From Dactylellina haptotyla (Eukaryota > Ascomycota > Orbiliomycetes > Orbiliales > Orbiliaceae), in NCBI GenBank assembly GCA_031310005.1, contig CM062383.1, positions 3,677,585 to 3,741,584 of the forward strand: a stretch of 64,000 bases of DNA, written 5' to 3'. The position numbers and the translations under genes were made by a program. Shown one piece after another: positions 45,607-60,683 of this stretch. Each line of letters starts with the position of its first letter. Within the stretch, counting starts at the first letter, position 1. The notes under the pieces were generated by a model. That model saw nothing but the letters and a program-made list of their open reading frames with translations, did not search any database and was not told where the DNA came from.

Positions 45607-48600
45607 TTATTCTCCCTTTTTAGAATAAACTTCCGTATAAGTAGTTTTTTTTTAAAATTTAAAGTTTTATATAGATAATAGTAGTTAAATATAAGATAAT
45701 AATATATTATTATTATTTTTATATAGGAATTTGATTTTGTATATTATTAGTTTCTATGTTAAAATTGGATTTATATAAAATAATAGTTTATGTTATAATA
45801 TAGAATTCGTTTTTAAATAAATATTTATATAATTATACGTATATAAAAATGTAATAATTAAATTAAAATAATAAAATAAAATTTAAATTATAAAATATTT
45901 TTATAAGTATAAGTAATTAATATATTTTTAAAAATAATAATGTTAGTAGATAGGTATTAAAAGAAATTAAAATAAATTTTTTATTAATATTATAATATTT
46001 AGGTTGATTAGATTAAAAATTTTGGTATTTTTACTTTTTTTCCTTATAAGTTCTATATTTGGAATAATTATTTTTGCTTTATTATGTTTGGGAATATAAG
46101 TTGTTCTATTTATATTTGAAATAGGTGGTATGGTTATTTAATAAATTTGCATAAATGTTTTTTAAATTTTTATATTTGGTTTTTGTACTGATTATCTTAT
46201 AGTAAATTAATTGGATTGTTAGGTGGAAAATAAGGAAAAGAAATTAAAAAAATTAGAAAAGGAGTAAGTTTTAATATAATAAAAAGTATCTAAGATTTAA
46301 GCGAGAATTATAAAGAAATATAAAGAGTTAAAATTATTAAAAACAAAATATATAAAAATAATTATTTATAAAAATAATTTATTAAAGTAATTAGTTAAGC
46401 AAAAAAAAATAGCTAAATAAATAAAAATTAAGTTTTATAAAAATGTGAATGTAATTTTTATTAAAAAAAAAATAGTATGGATTTATTAAAAAGCTATAAG
46501 TAATTTTGTTAATTATTAATTTTAAAATTAAACTTTCTTTAATTATCCACATCCTTTTTTTATAAATTATACTGTAGTTTTTTGCTAAAAATAGATTTAA
46601 ATAGTGGTAGGAGGTAAATTATATTTAGGGATTTATTCATTATTTTATAATTTATACAATAATGACCATTTGATTAAATATTTATTATTTTTATTAAATT
46701 TATTAAAAATTTTTTTAAATTCATATTTTATATAGTTTTTATATTCTAATTTTTTCTTTTCTAAATTTTTTCTTAAGCCTGGGGGGGTTGGTTTTAAAAA
46801 TAAAATATAGAAGGATTAATGAATTTAAGTAAATCTTGGGATTTTAAATTTAAAAATATTATTATTGAATTTTTTAATAATAATAAAAAATTTATATTTT
46901 TAATAATTTAATTTTTTATTTTATTGTTTTTTTCGTTTAATATATTTAATAAGTAGGTATGTTTTATCTTCTTTTTTTAAAAAAAATGTTTTTATATATT
47001 GCTGATTATAGTAATACAATATGTGTTTTATCATGAATTAAAAATTTTTTTATAAATTATTATAAAAATTCTTTATATTTATAACATATTTTTTTGTTTC
47101 CAAAATAACTTCCTTAGATATCATAAAAAATAATATTATAATAAGATTCTATCCTTTTAAGTATTTCATAGGAAGTATATTTAATAAATAAATATTTAAA
47201 TATATTATAAATAAATTCGAAATGTGGTAGTAATTTAATTTAATTATTCTATACCATATTAAGGAAACTTTTAATTATATTTTAATAATTTAAATAATTT
47301 ATTTTATAATTTTATTTATTTAAATATATTTTTATTGATAATATTAATTTTAATATTAATTTAATTTTTGATTAAGTTTTAAAATTTACTAATAAATAAT
47401 ATATCTTTATTATAAATATATTTAAATTATAATTTATATTAACTAAAATTCATTTATTATAAATTTATTCTAATTTTATTATAAATTATTTAAAATTCCA
47501 TAGTTTTAAAATTATTATTTTATTAAATTTATAAATAATAATTAAAATTTTATTATAAATAATATTTGTAAAAGGTTTTTTAAAAATATTTTTTATATAA
47601 AATTATATAAAATGATTTAAAATAATTTTAAAAATATATTATAAAATTATAACTTTTATAAAATAAATATTAATTAAATTTATTTTAATAATATATATTA
47701 TAAATTTTAACATATTATTTAATATATTATCACATTTGGAGCTAAAAATAAGATTTAATTAAAAATTAAAAATTCCTAGGTATGTTTAATTTTTAAATAT
47801 TTATAAATTAATATATTATGATGTTATTTAATAAATTATTATTAAAATTTTTAATAAAAATATAAAAATTTTTTAAAAATAAATTTTTTTACTATAAAGT
47901 AATTTAAAATATTAAAATTTTTAATAATATTTTTATAATAAAATATTTATTATAGTTTTATTTAAAATTATTTATAAATTAATTTTTAAAATATAAAAAT
48001 AAAATTAAAAATTTTATTAATTAAAATAGTTATATATTGTTTTTTTGAAAATAGTTTTTTATTTAATTAAATTTTAATTATTAAATTAAATTATTAATTA
48101 ATAATGTTGGTTTTAAAATTTTTTTTTATAATATATAATTTTTATATTATATTAATTAATAAGTTTTATTAATGGATTTATTATTTATTAAAATTTTTAA
48201 AATAAAAAATAAATAAGATTTTTATAATTTAAATATATTGTAAAAATTCTTTTGTTTGAAGGTATACTTTATATTTTATAAACTTAAATAATAATTATTA
48301 TTTTTTATTATAAATAAAATATTATAATTTAATAGCATTAAATTTATAAGAAAGATAGGTAATAAAATATTATTCTTAAATTGGTTGTAATTAATATAAA
48401 TAAGCTTTTAATATAATGTTAAAAATATTTATTTTAATTTTAATAGGTAAATTAAAATTATATAATTTAAAAATAGGGTTAAAAAAAGATTTTTAAAAAT
48501 ATTAAAAATATGTATTTGATTAAAAATCATATTAAAATATATATTAATTTTTATTAATTTTAAAAATAGTAAATATATAATTATATTATTTAATAAATTA

Positions 48601-48799
48601 TTAGTAATAATTACATAATTTTAAAAAACTTAAATGTTTTTGATATTTTAAAATTGAAATTATTTTTAGATAATATTAATCTTTTTAGGATTTATTTTGA
48701 TTTTTTAAATTATAATTATAGTTTTAAAAAATTTATATTTTATAATTTTAAATTTTGTTTTTTTTAATTTAATTTTAAAATTATATTTGTTTAATATTT

Positions 48800-49200
48800 T
48801 GAAAATAATTATAATATATTATTAATATTTTTTAGAGTTTTTGTTATAAATTAATATATTATTTAAATAGATAATATATATTTTATTAATATAATCTTTT
48901 AATATATGATTTATAAAAATTTAAAAAAATGTTAGAGTATTGGTTAATCCCATAGGCATAATTAAATATTTAAATAAATTATAACAATATTTAAATATTA
49001 TTTTTTAAATGTCTTTTGGGGCAATTCGCAAATTATAATAAACAATTATAATATTAAATTTAATAAAACAAATAGCTTTAATTAATTGATTTAAAAATTT
49101 ATTAATCTGGGGTAAATTATTACAATTTTTTAATTATAATAGTGTTAAGGCTTCAATAATTAATATAAATTTATAATTTTCCATTTTTTTTAAAAATAAA
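48800..49200 (-). pseudogene. Gypsy reverse transcriptase remnant (family 1, nested copy)
   Basis: On the minus strand the reading contains FIKFNII, then NLRIAPKD, then after a shift MPMGLTNTLTFF, then INHILKDYINKIYIIYLNNI. These match the RT palm of Ty3/Gypsy elements. Asn stands where the family has the first catalytic Asp (codon at 49,053-49,055) and at both positions of the YxDD box (codons within 48,858-48,869). In-frame stops are present. It cannot encode an active enzyme. Confidence 0.85.
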
Positions 49201-52200
49201 GAGGATTGGGTGTTCTACGAAAAATCTCAAAAAATAAATATATTTTTTTTATAAATTTTTTTTAATATATTTTTTAAATATTTTAAATTCTTTTTTTGTG
49301 TAAACATAAATAGGTAAGAATTTTGGTATAATACTTTTTTATAATAATATTTTATAAGTAAATTTATTAAAAAGTAATAATATATTTTTATTTTTAATTT
49401 TTTTAAAAATTTAAATTTATTTAAAAATCTATTTTAGAATTTTAAAAAATAAAATATTTTTAATAATTTCTTTGATAATTTTAATAATATCCTTAATTTT
49501 AAGCTATATTTGTTTAAAAATATTAAACTTATTATAAAAGTAATAATAGATTTCTTTATTTAAAAAATATTTTGTAAATTATAAATAAACTTTTTTTAAT
49601 TGTTTATAAATAATTTGTTAAATTTAACGTAGGTTTTGTTAGTATTTATAGTGAATAAATTCAATAATTTTATTTTTAAAATTGATGATTGGATTATAAT
49701 CTTTTAATTAGTTATATTTTAAAATAAAATTATTATTGGTGAAATTAAGAATATCGATAATTTGTTTTTAAAATATTTATTAATGATAAGGGTAATGTTA
49801 GTATATTTAATTGTTTTTAAAGGGCTTCTTTTAAAAGTAATAATATTATATATAATATTTTTAAATTATATAAAAATTATATTTTTAATATATTTTTTAA
49901 AATATATGTAGTTTTACTCCACTATTTATAAAAATTTATATAAAATTTCTATTGATAATATAAAATATTTAAAAATATTGTTTTTAATTTAATTAAAAAT
50001 TTTATTAAATTCTTTTTAATAAAATTAAAACCAAATAATTTAGTATATATTATTATCTAAAACTTTTTAGTTTAAAATATTATATTATTTAATATTATTA
50101 AATTCTATATTATTAATAATATTTCTAGCTTTTTCTTATTTTTAAAGGTTAGATAATATATTTATTGTAATTAAAATATTTTATTAATAATTTTAAATAT
50201 AAAATTTTAAATCTTTTATAATAAAATTATTATTTATAATTTAAATAATTTTTATAAATATATAGTTTTAAGAATTTCTTCTAATATATTATAAAAATAA
50301 TATTAGTTTATTTTTGTATATAATTAATATAAGTATAAAAATTTTTATTATAAAAATAATAATTAAAAAATTTTAATTTATAGAGTTGGCATTTTCTTTT
50401 TTTAATTTTTATAATATTAATATTTAATATAATATTAATAATGTTATAATTTTCTATATATAATCAATATATTTTATAATTGTATATTAATTTAATTTTA
50501 TAATAATATAATATTATAAAATAAATAATTTATTAATAAAATTTATAAAAATTTTTTATCATTTTTTATGTATTTATAGTTAAAAATAACTATTTAGTTT
50601 ATATAGTTTTAATATATAAATTTAATAAAATCTATATTAAAATGTTTATATAATTAATATTAATATATTTTATAAAATTTTACATATTAATTTATAAATT
50701 AGGCCAACTTTTATTATTATTTATATAGAATATTAAATAATTATATTCTATAAATCTAATATTAAGTAAAATAAGTTATTTAAAATATTAATTTTTTAAT
50801 ATTTAGTTTATAATTTTTATTAATTTTAATATTTAATTTTTAAAATTTATTTAATTAAAAATTTAATTTTCAATAATTAAATAATATCATTAATTATTAG
50901 AAAATTGGTAAATCCTTCCTAAATTATTTCTTTATATAATAAATTGATAAAAAATATTAAATAATTCTATAATTTTTATAAATAAATTTTAAATTTATAT
51001 TAACACATAATTTTTAAAATTTATTATAAATAAATTTTTCTTAAATCTTATATTCTTCTTATAAATTATTTAAAAATCTTATATATATTATAAATATATT
51101 ATTTTTTTAGGAAAATTTTTTATTTAAAATAATATTTTTTATAATAAATTTAATTTTATTTTCTTATTAAATATTTTGATTTCTAATTTTTAAAAATATA
51201 TATTTTAAATAAAACAATAAAAAAATAAAAATTTAAATTCTTTCTAATATAGCTAAAACTTAAAATATAATAAAATTAATATTAAAAATCTTTTTATTAA
51301 TTTAATAAAAATAATATTAAATTACTATTTTTTAAAATTTTTTTAAATTATTAATAATTATTTTTATATTTTTAATATATTTATTATAGCTTTTTAATAT
51401 TCCTTATAATTATATTATTTTTATAATATTTTTTATTAACTATTCTGATATTCTTTAAATATTAATTAATTAAATAATTTTATTTAATATATCCTTCCTT
51501 ATTATACTAATAATATATTAATTTATTAGATTTTGAAAAATAATTTCCTAATTATTAATTTCGATTTTAAGTTTTTCCTAATTTTATAAAAATAATTTAA
51601 AAATATTTTTAAAATTTAGTTATTTTTATTTTATTATTATTAGTTATTTAGCTTTTGATAATTATTATAAGGGACATATAGAGGATTATTCTAATTTTAA
51701 AATAATTAATTTTAATTTATTATAAAGTAATTTCTAAGATTCTAAAATAATCAATTTTTTAATTGTTATTATAAAATCTAGGTTAATTATTTTGTTAGTT
51801 TAAACAATTTTCTTGGGAATTAGAAAATTAATTATAATTATTATAATTTTGAGAAGTGTTTACTTTATATTCTTAAAAATAATTATCATTGAATTTTATA
51901 ATCAAATTCTTAATTATATAATATTGGATTTTTAAATTATATATAATTATTTTAATAATTTTTATTTTTATATGGGTTTTAATTTTTTCTTGATATAATG
52001 GATTAGTTGTTTTACTATATATCTAACTATAAAAGTATGAATATTAATGATTTAAAAATATTTTTTAATAAATTTAATTTATTGTAGATTTTAAATAATG
52101 CGAAAGACTTTTTCAGTCTTATTTTAATATTTATAAAATTGTTTAAATTTTTTAATAAAATATAAATAGTTAATAAAAATTTGAATAATATAATTATTAT

Positions 52201-53149
52201 TAGTTTTTTATTTTTTGTTTTTTTTATTTTTTTTATATTACATAAGGTAGGAGTTATAAATATAAAAATAATTTTAATAAATATAGAAGAAAACGAATTT
52301 TATCCTTATTGCTTTTAAATTATTAGTATTAAAAATAAAAGATAGTAATAATTTATTAAATAAATTAATCAAATTTATATAGTAAGTTGTTAAATTTATT
52401 AAAATTTAATATTTTTATTTTTTTATAATGGATAGAGGGTTGAAGTAAATTTGTAAAATCTATTAAAAAATTATTAAAATTATTAAAATATTTTCCATTA
52501 TTGTTATTAAAATTTTTATCAAAATTTTCTAAATTTCCAAAATTAAAAACTAATTTATAACAAAATCTATTTTTATTTAATATAAAATGAGAATGAATTT
52601 TACTTAATTTTTAATTAAATCCTAAAATAATTGGTATAGTTTTTTTTTTAATTATTTTAAACACACCTTATACATCCTTATAAACTTTAATGGTTATTTA
52701 AATTATGGTAACCATTTTTTTAAATTTTTTTAAAATTTCTATAACTATTTTTAAATTTTATAAATATTTATTATTATCTGGGATAATAATTTTAGCTGGG
52801 TTGTTAATAACTTTATTAAATATATATGATTTTTCTTTCTGTATTTATGTGGTAGTATTAAGATAGATTTTGTTATTAATAATTAAAATTTTGTTTTTAT
52901 TTTTAAGTAGATCAGCTTTAAGGATTAATAGGGGTAAGGGTGATATTTTTTTTTTTATTTTTATAAGTATAAGAGTGTTTAATTAATTTTGTAAGATTTA
53001 ATTTTTAATTTATTTATTTAGATGTTATATAAATAAAAATAATCATTTTTTTTATTTGTAATTTTGTTTTCTAAGATTATAAAATTTTCTAAATTAAAAA
53101 ATACCATTATATATATACTTTTTTTTAGCTAAAAGATAATCGATTAAAA

Positions 53150-53699
53150 TATTATATTTTGTACGCTATCTAATGTAATGGTATAAATATATAATATTAA
53201 GATATATAAAATTCTTTCTCTACCTAGGATATTTAAATTTCTTAATAAAAAATATATATGGAATTATAAAATATTAAAAATAACTTATCTAAAGTATATA
53301 ATAATAATAAAATAAAGATAATTAGATATATTAAATTATATTTAAATTAATTAATGAAAATAAAAATATTTTATTAATTTTAATAATAATCTTATATATA
53401 TAAGTGTTATAAAATATTTTTTAGAAAGTTTATTTTTTTTATATACTTATATAAATAAAATATATAAGTAAATAAATTTTTTAAAATTCTTATATTACTT
53501 ATTTAAGTTAAGAGATAAGTAAGTAAATATTTATATTATATTATAATATAATATATTAAATAAATATATAGACTTTACAAATAAACATATTAAAAATAAT
53601 ATATATTTATAAATATAAAATACAATAGTAGAACTCAAAATAATATAACGCAAAGTAAGGTATAGGTATTTATACTGTCAAGACTCATGGTCTATAACA
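53150..53699 (-). repeat. 5' LTR of the nested family 1 element
   Basis: 550 bp. Its start is mutated (TATTATATTTTGTACG) but its end keeps TGTCAAGACTC. Same subtype as the LTR at 45,057. Confidence 0.85.
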
Positions 53700-54140
53700 A
53701 TAATAATAATTTAACCTAATTATTTTATACTATATTAAGGAAACTTTTTAATTATATCTTAATAATTTAAATAATTTATTTTATAACTTTATTTATCTAG
53801 GTGTGCCCCTTACTAACAATATTAATTTTAATACTTATTTGGTTTTTAATTAAATTCCAGAATTTACTAATAAATAACATATTTTTATTATAAATATATT
53901 TAAATTATAATTTATATTGGTTAAAGATTTATTTATTATAAATTTGTTCTAGTTCTGTTGTAAACTATTTAGAATTCCATAATTTTAAAATTGTTATTTT
54001 ACTAAATTTATAAGTGATGATTAAAACTTTATCATAAATAGTATTTATAAAAGGATCTTTTGAGGGGGGCATTCCTTATATAAAATTATATGAAATAACT
54101 TAGAATAATTCTAAAGATATATTATGAAATTATAATTTTT

Positions 54141-56340
54141 TGTAAGGTGTAAGAATTGGTATAATAGGCACAAGGTAACAAGGTGATAGATAAGATGCTA
54201 TTTGGTTTTACTAAGTTCTGCATATATATATATTTTAAACTAATATTTAAATTATTATTTGATTTTTTAAATTGTATGATATTAAAAATATAGGTATAAA
54301 TATTTATAAATAGAAGTGAATAATAAGTGATTTTGGATAAAAAAATAATAAGTGATTTTAAATAAAAAAGATAATAAATAATTTTGGATAAAGGAGATAA
54401 TAAGTGATTTTAAATAAAGGAGATAATAAGTGGTTTTAAATAAAGGAGATAATAAGTGATTTTAAATAGTATAATTATTTTTTTTAATTTAAAGATAATT
54501 TTTTATTTTAAATATTTTTATTTTTATATTATTTTTGTATTTTTTTATTAATTTAAAAAAGTGTTAATGTTTTTATTATTATTTTTATAGCTCTCTTTAT
54601 TTATATTATTTTTTAATATAATTTATTATATTATTTAAGTTTTATTATAAAATCTTTTTTAATATTAATATTTTATCAATGTTTTAATTTAATATTTAAA
54701 ATTATTTTAAACTTTTTTGTTGTTAATATTTTTACTAATTTTTAAAAATATAAATTTTTATAATTATTTTTTATAATATTTTAAAATTAATTTTAATTTT
54801 AATTTTTAATAATTTTAGGTTTTTAAATTTTTAACTTATTTTTAAAATTATATTAAATTTTAAAATTATATTAAATTAATAATATTTTTATTTTTTTATT
54901 TTAATATTTTTAATACTTATAAAAGTTTTTTTATTATATAGTTATTAATTTATTATTAATTTTTAAAGTTTTATTTTTAAGGTTATTTTAAGTTTCCAAA
55001 TTTTTATTAAAATTTAATATATTTAAAATTTTATTAAATATTATTTTAAATTTTTAAAAGTTTTTAAAATTTAAATTAATAACAAAGATTAATAACATAA
55101 AAATATTAATTTTATAAAGAATAAAAATTTTATTGTTTCTGAATAAAATATTATCTATTATAATTTATAAATATTAATTGGTTCACTTATTAGGCTATTT
55201 AGGAATTATATATTAAATAAAATAAATAATTTAATATTATTAAATAAATCTATATATTGATAAATAAATTATTTAAAATTATATTTATAAATTTAATTAA
55301 TTAATTTATTATTAATATTTTAAATTAAGATTATTTTTTATTTATTAAAAGCTAGTTTATTAGAATATTTTTATAAAAATTTAAAAAATTATCCTATATA
55401 TTAAATATATTTGGTAAATTTTTAAATAGATTTATTATAGTTTTTTTAATAAATATAATATTTTAATTAATTATTTTTTTATTAAAAATTAATAAATTTT
55501 ATAATTTTATATAATATATTACCATTTTAATTAATAATAATAAATAAGGATTTTTTTTTTTTATTTTATTTTTTAAATTTATTATTTTTTATTTATTATA
55601 ATAAGTTAGTATAAAATATTAAATAAATTTTTATAAAAAAAAAAAAATTTAATTTATATATTTTATTACCTATAAATTTAAGAATTTAAAATAATTTTTT
55701 ATTTTTATTAATTAGTTTTAAACTGGGTTTGGTAATTGGGATGTTATATATGTTTAGTCATATTTTATTTTTTTTTTTATAATTAATTACAAATTATTTT
55801 TTTTTATTTATTTATTTTTATTATATTTATATAATATAGTTAATTTTTATTTTAATAAATTTTTGTAATTTTATTATTTTAATTATAAAGTTAAAAACTT
55901 CCTAATTCTATATTAATATTTTTTTATTAATAATTATTATTTTTAAATTTTATTTATAATTAATTATAAAAAATAATATTTCTATAATATTTGATATTTT
56001 ATTATTATAGTAATATTTTATAAATAATAATTATTTAATTTAATTATTTTATTAATAATTAATGTAAGTTTTAAAATATTATTTAATAATGGAATTAATT
56101 TATTTTATTTACTTATTTATTTATAAATAATATATTATATTTAATTTATAATAGATTTTTAATTTTTTATTAATTTTATTTTAAAATTTATTTAAGAAAT
56201 TAATATTTTAATTAAATATAATTTTTTTTAATAATTTATATAATTTTTAAATATTTTGTAGAAATATTTTGGTTAATTTTTTAATATTTAACTTTTTATT
56301 AATAAATAATAAATAAATTATTTTTAAAAATTTATATATG
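54141..56340 (-). mobile_element. Family 2 element fragment, minus orientation
   Basis: A 509-bp LTR (54,141-54,649) starting TGTAAGGTGTAAG is the reverse complement of the plus-strand family 2 LTRs. It interrupts a family 1 internal region at its left edge. The 1.7 kb to its right (54,650-56,340) is extremely AT-rich with no readable frame and, by position, should be the 3' internal part of the element, cut at 56,341 by the next family 1 LTR. This last step is inference. Confidence 0.6.
54310..54475. repeat. Minisatellite inside the family 2 LTR
   Basis: About five to six units of 25-30 bp built on GATAATAAGTGATTTT with AAATAAAG spacers. The reverse complement array occurs at about 60,860-61,000 in the plus-strand LTR, and a degraded one flanks the solo LTR at 41,600-42,290. 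Confidence 0.8.
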
Positions 56341-56849
56341 TGTTACACTTCGTACACTACCCAATATAATAGTATAAATATGTAATATTGGGATATATAA
56401 AATTCTCTCTTTACCTAAGATACTTGGGTTTTTTAGTAAAAAGTATATATAGAATTATGAAATATTAAAGATAGTTTGTTTAGAGTATATAATAATAATA
56501 AAATAAAGATAATTAGATATATTAAATTATATTTAAATTAATTAATAAAGATAGGAATATTTTATTAATTTTAAAGATAATTTTATATATAAGAATAGGT
56601 TAATATATTTGTGGTGGATTATAAATTATAATAAATTGTGATTTATAATTTATAATTTATAATAAATAGTGATTTATAAAATATATTATATTATAGTTTA
56701 AGGTGTTGAATAAATAGGTAGGCTTTATAATTAAATATATTAGAAATAATATATATTTATAAATATAAAATATAATAATAAAATTTAGAATAGTATAATA
56801 CAAAATAAAATATAAATATTTATATTGTTAAAATTTATAATTTATAATA
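56341..56849 (-). repeat. Family 1 LTR, short subtype
   Basis: 509 bp from TGTTACACTTCGTACACTACC; same length and middle segment as the LTR at 42,855. Confidence 0.8.
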
Positions 56850-59800
56850 TTATTCTTTTTTTTTAAAATAAATTTTTATATAGGTAACTTTTTTATAAAA
56901 TTTAAAATTTTATATAAATAATAGTAACTAAGTATAGGATAATAATATATTATTATTATTTTTATATAAAAATTTAATTTTATATATTATTAATTTTTGT
57001 GTTAAAATTAAATTTATATAGAATAATAATTTATGTTATAGTATAGGGTTTGTTTTGGGGTAAGTACTTATATAATTATGTATGTATAAAAATATAATAA
57101 TTAAATTAGGGTAGTAAAATAAAATTTAAATTATAAAACATTTTTGTAAGTATAAATAATTAATATATTTTTAAAAATAATAATATTAGTGAATTATTAT
57201 ATAAAGTTATTAATTAAATAGTATTAAAATTAAGCTTGCTATATTGAAATATAAAAAAAAAAGTTTTAAATAATTTATAAATTTTATAAAAAATATAATT
57301 TTTTTTGTATTATAGAATTCTTTAATAAAAAATATTCTAATTATATTTGTTATGATTATAATTATATTTAAAAAGTAACTAATAAATTTTTATAATTTTT
57401 ATATTACTAATAAAGCTAACTATTTTATAATAAATTATATTTTTTAATAATTAGATTAAAAATAAATAAAATTACGTAAAATAGAGGATATTTAAGTTTT
57501 ATTATTTATTAAGGTAGTTTAAGTTTAGGTAAAAATGGTATATTTATAAAAAAAAATAAATTTAATAAATAAAAAAATAAAATTAATTTTTAAAAAGGAG
57601 GAATTTACTATTAAAAAATAGGAAAATTTTAAATAATTTTAAAAATTAAATTTAAAATTATTATTAGATAATATTAATTTTTAATAATTTTTAAATAATA
57701 ATATTACTTTTTTTAAATAAGAGGTTAAATAAATATAATATATAAATCAAATTTCTTAAGTATAATCAATCAGAAAAGTTTTAAACCATTTTCCTTGTTT
57801 AATTATATCTAGGTGTATTAAATGTTAGGTGGTTTTTTTGGGCCTTTCTTTAGGACGCTTATTCAATAGTTTTGGTATTTTTTAAAAATATTTTTGAATT
57901 AATTGGGGTGAAATATTGTCTTCTGGTTCCTATAAATTGTTTTATGGTCTATAAGGTGGTGACTATTTGATTAGGTATTTATTATTTTTATTAGGTTTGT
58001 TAAGTATTTTTATAACTTTATATTTTATATAATCTTTATATTCTAGTTCTTTATTTTTTAAGTCTTTTTTTAGGTTTGGAGGGACTGGTTTTAAAAATAA
58101 GATATAAAAAAATTAATAAATTCAAGTAGATTTTGGGATTTTAAGTTTAAAAGTATTATTATTAAATTTTTTAATAATGGTAAAAGGTCTATATTTTTGA
58201 TAATTTAATTTTTTATTTTATTATTTTTTTTGTTTGATGTATTTAATAAGTAGGTATGTTTTATTTCTTTTTTTTAAAAAAAATATTTTTATATATTACT
58301 AATTATAATAATATAATATATATTTTATTATAAATTAAAAATTTTTTTATAAATTATTATAAAAATTTTTTATATTATTAATATATTTTTCTACTTTTAG
58401 AATAATTTCTTTAAATATTATAAAAAATAATATTGTAGTAGGATTTTATTTTTTAAATACTTTATAGGGTGTGTATTTAATAAATAAGTATTTAAATATA
58501 TTATAAGTAAATTTAAAATATAATAATAATTTAATCTAATTATTTTATACCATATTAAGAAAACTTCTTAACCATATTTCAATAATTTAAATAATTTATT
58601 CTATAGCTCCATTTATTTGAGCATATCCTTTATTAATAATATTAATTTTAATATTAATTCAATTCTTAACTAAATTTTAGAATTTGCTAGCAAATAGCAT
58701 ATCTCTATTATAAATATATTTAAATTATAATTTATATTAATTAAAAATTTATTTATTATAAATTTATTCAAATTCCATTATAAATTATTTAAAATTTTAT
58801 AATTTTAAAATTATTATTTTATTAAATTTATAAATAATAATTAAAACTTCATTATAAATAATATTTATAAAAAGATCTTTTAAAAAAACATTCCTTATAT
58901 AAAATTATATAAAATAATTTAGAATAATTTTAAAAGTATATTATAAAATTATAACTTTTATAAAATAAATATTAATTAAATTTATTTTAATAATATATAT
59001 TATAAGTTTTTATATATTATTTAATATATTGTTATATTTAAAACCAAAAATAAGATTTAATTAAAAATTTTTAAATATATTTAATTCTTAAATATCCATA
59101 AATTAGTATATTATAATATTATTTAATAAATTATTATTTTTTAATAAAGATGTAGAAAAATCTTTAAAAAAATAAATCCTTCTTCTATCATAAAGTAATC
59201 TAAGATATTAAAATTTTTAATAATATTTTTTTATAATAAAATATTTTTAATAACTTTATTTAAAATCTTTTATAAATTAATTTTTAAAATATAAAAATAA
59301 GATTAAAAGCTTTATTAACTAAGATAGTTATATATTACTTTTTTAAAAATAGTTTTTATCAGATTAGACTTTAACCATTAAGTTAAGTTATTAATTAATA
59401 ATATTAGCTCTAAAATTCTTTTTCTTTTATAATATATAATTTATATATTATATTAATTAATAAGTTTTTATTAGTAAACTTATTATCTACTAAAATTTTT
59501 AAAAATAAAAAATAAATAAAATTCTTATAATTTAAATATACCATAAATAATTTTTTATTTAAAAATATATTTTTATATTTTAAACTTAAATAATAATTAT
59601 TATTTTTTATTATAAATAAAGTATTATAATTTAATAGTATTAAACTTATAAAAAGTAAATAATAAAATACTATTTTTAATTTAATTATAATTAATATAGG
59701 TAAACTTTTAATATAATATTAAAAATATTTATTTTAATCTTAATAAATAAATTAGAATTATATAATTTAAAAATAAAAATTAAGAAAAATAATTTTTAAA

Positions 59801-60129
59801 TATATTAAAACGCATATTTAACTAGGGTTATATTAAAGTATACACCTATTTTTATTAGTTTTAAAAAGGTAATAAATATATAATTATATTATTTAATAAA
59901 TTATTAATAATAGTTATAAAGTTTTAAAAAGGTTTAAATATTTTTAATATTTTAAAATTAAAACCATTTTTAGATTATATTAATTTTTTAAAATTTATTT
60001 TAATTCCTTTAATTATAATAATAGTTTTAAAAATTTATATTTTATAATTTTAAATTCTATTTTTTTAATTTAATTTTAAAATTATATTTATTTAATACTT
60101 TAAAAATAGTAATAATATATTATTAATAT

Positions 60130-60430
60130 TTTTCGGAATTTATACTATAAACTAATATATTGTTAAAGTAAATAATATATATTTTATTAATGTAATCTTT
60201 TAATATATAATTTATAAAAGTTTAGAAAAATACTAAAGTATTAATTAATTTTATAAATATAATTAAATATTTAAATAAATTATAGTAATATCTAAATATT
60301 ATTTTTAAATATCTTTTAAAACGATTTATAAATTATAGTAAATAATAATAATATTAAATTTAATAAAGTAAATTATTTTAATAAAATAATTTAATAATTT
60401 GTTAATTTAAAGTAAATTATTATAATTTTT
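60130..60430 (-). pseudogene. Gypsy reverse transcriptase remnant (family 1, truncated copy)
   Basis: The minus strand reads INYILKDYINKIYIIYFNN followed by ILVYS. The YxDD box is YFNN (codons within 60,159-60,170), Asn replacing both Asp. It aligns with the RT remnant near 48,860 and has in-frame stops. Confidence 0.8.
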
Positions 60431-60683
60431 AATAATAATAATATTAAAATTTCAATAATTAATATAAATTTATAATTTTTTATTTTTTTTAAAAATAAAA
60501 AAAATTAAATATCTTATAAAGGATTTTAAAAAATAAATATATTTTTTCTATAAATTTTCTTTAATATATTTTTTAAATATTTTAAATTCTTCTTTTATAT
60601 AAGTATAGATAGGTAGGAATTTAAATATAATTCTCTTTTATAATAATATTTTATAAGTAAATTTATTAAATAATAATAATATA

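Larger units (their letters stand above)
45057..53699 (-). mobile_element. Nearly complete family 1 Ty3/Gypsy element, mutated
   Basis: An 8.6-kb element with 550-bp LTRs at both ends (45,057-45,606 and 53,150-53,699). The bases flanking it are ATAAT on both sides (45,052-45,056 and 53,700-53,704), a 5-bp target duplication. On the minus strand a purine-rich tract (AAAAAGGGAGAATAA) lies next to the left LTR, so that LTR is the 3' one and the element reads right to left. Reverse transcriptase sequence is readable at about 48,800-49,200 in that direction. Gag, integrase and other parts are too mutated for me to place. The internal AT content is extreme and stops are frequent in every frame. Confidence 0.85.
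42855..54140 (-). mobile_element. Family 1 LTR element, split by the 45,057-53,699 element
   Basis: The left end is a 509-bp LTR (42,855-43,363). Internal sequence runs 43,364-45,056, stops where the nested element begins, and resumes at about 53,700-54,140. The two halves join at the same point that is uninterrupted in the copy at 56,341-60,683 (near 58,520), which is direct evidence for a later insertion. Orientation is minus because a purine-rich tract adjoins the left LTR on the minus strand. The right end is cut off at 54,141 by a family 2 LTR. No open frame survives. Confidence 0.75.
56341..60683 (-). mobile_element. Family 1 Gypsy element, truncated
   Basis: The left LTR (56,341-56,849, 509-bp subtype) is followed by internal sequence that matches the other family 1 copies without interruption, including the region that is the insertion site in the older copy. 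RT sequence is readable on the minus strand near 60,150-60,430. The right end is cut at 60,684 by a plus-strand family 2 LTR. Stops fill all frames. Confidence 0.75.
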
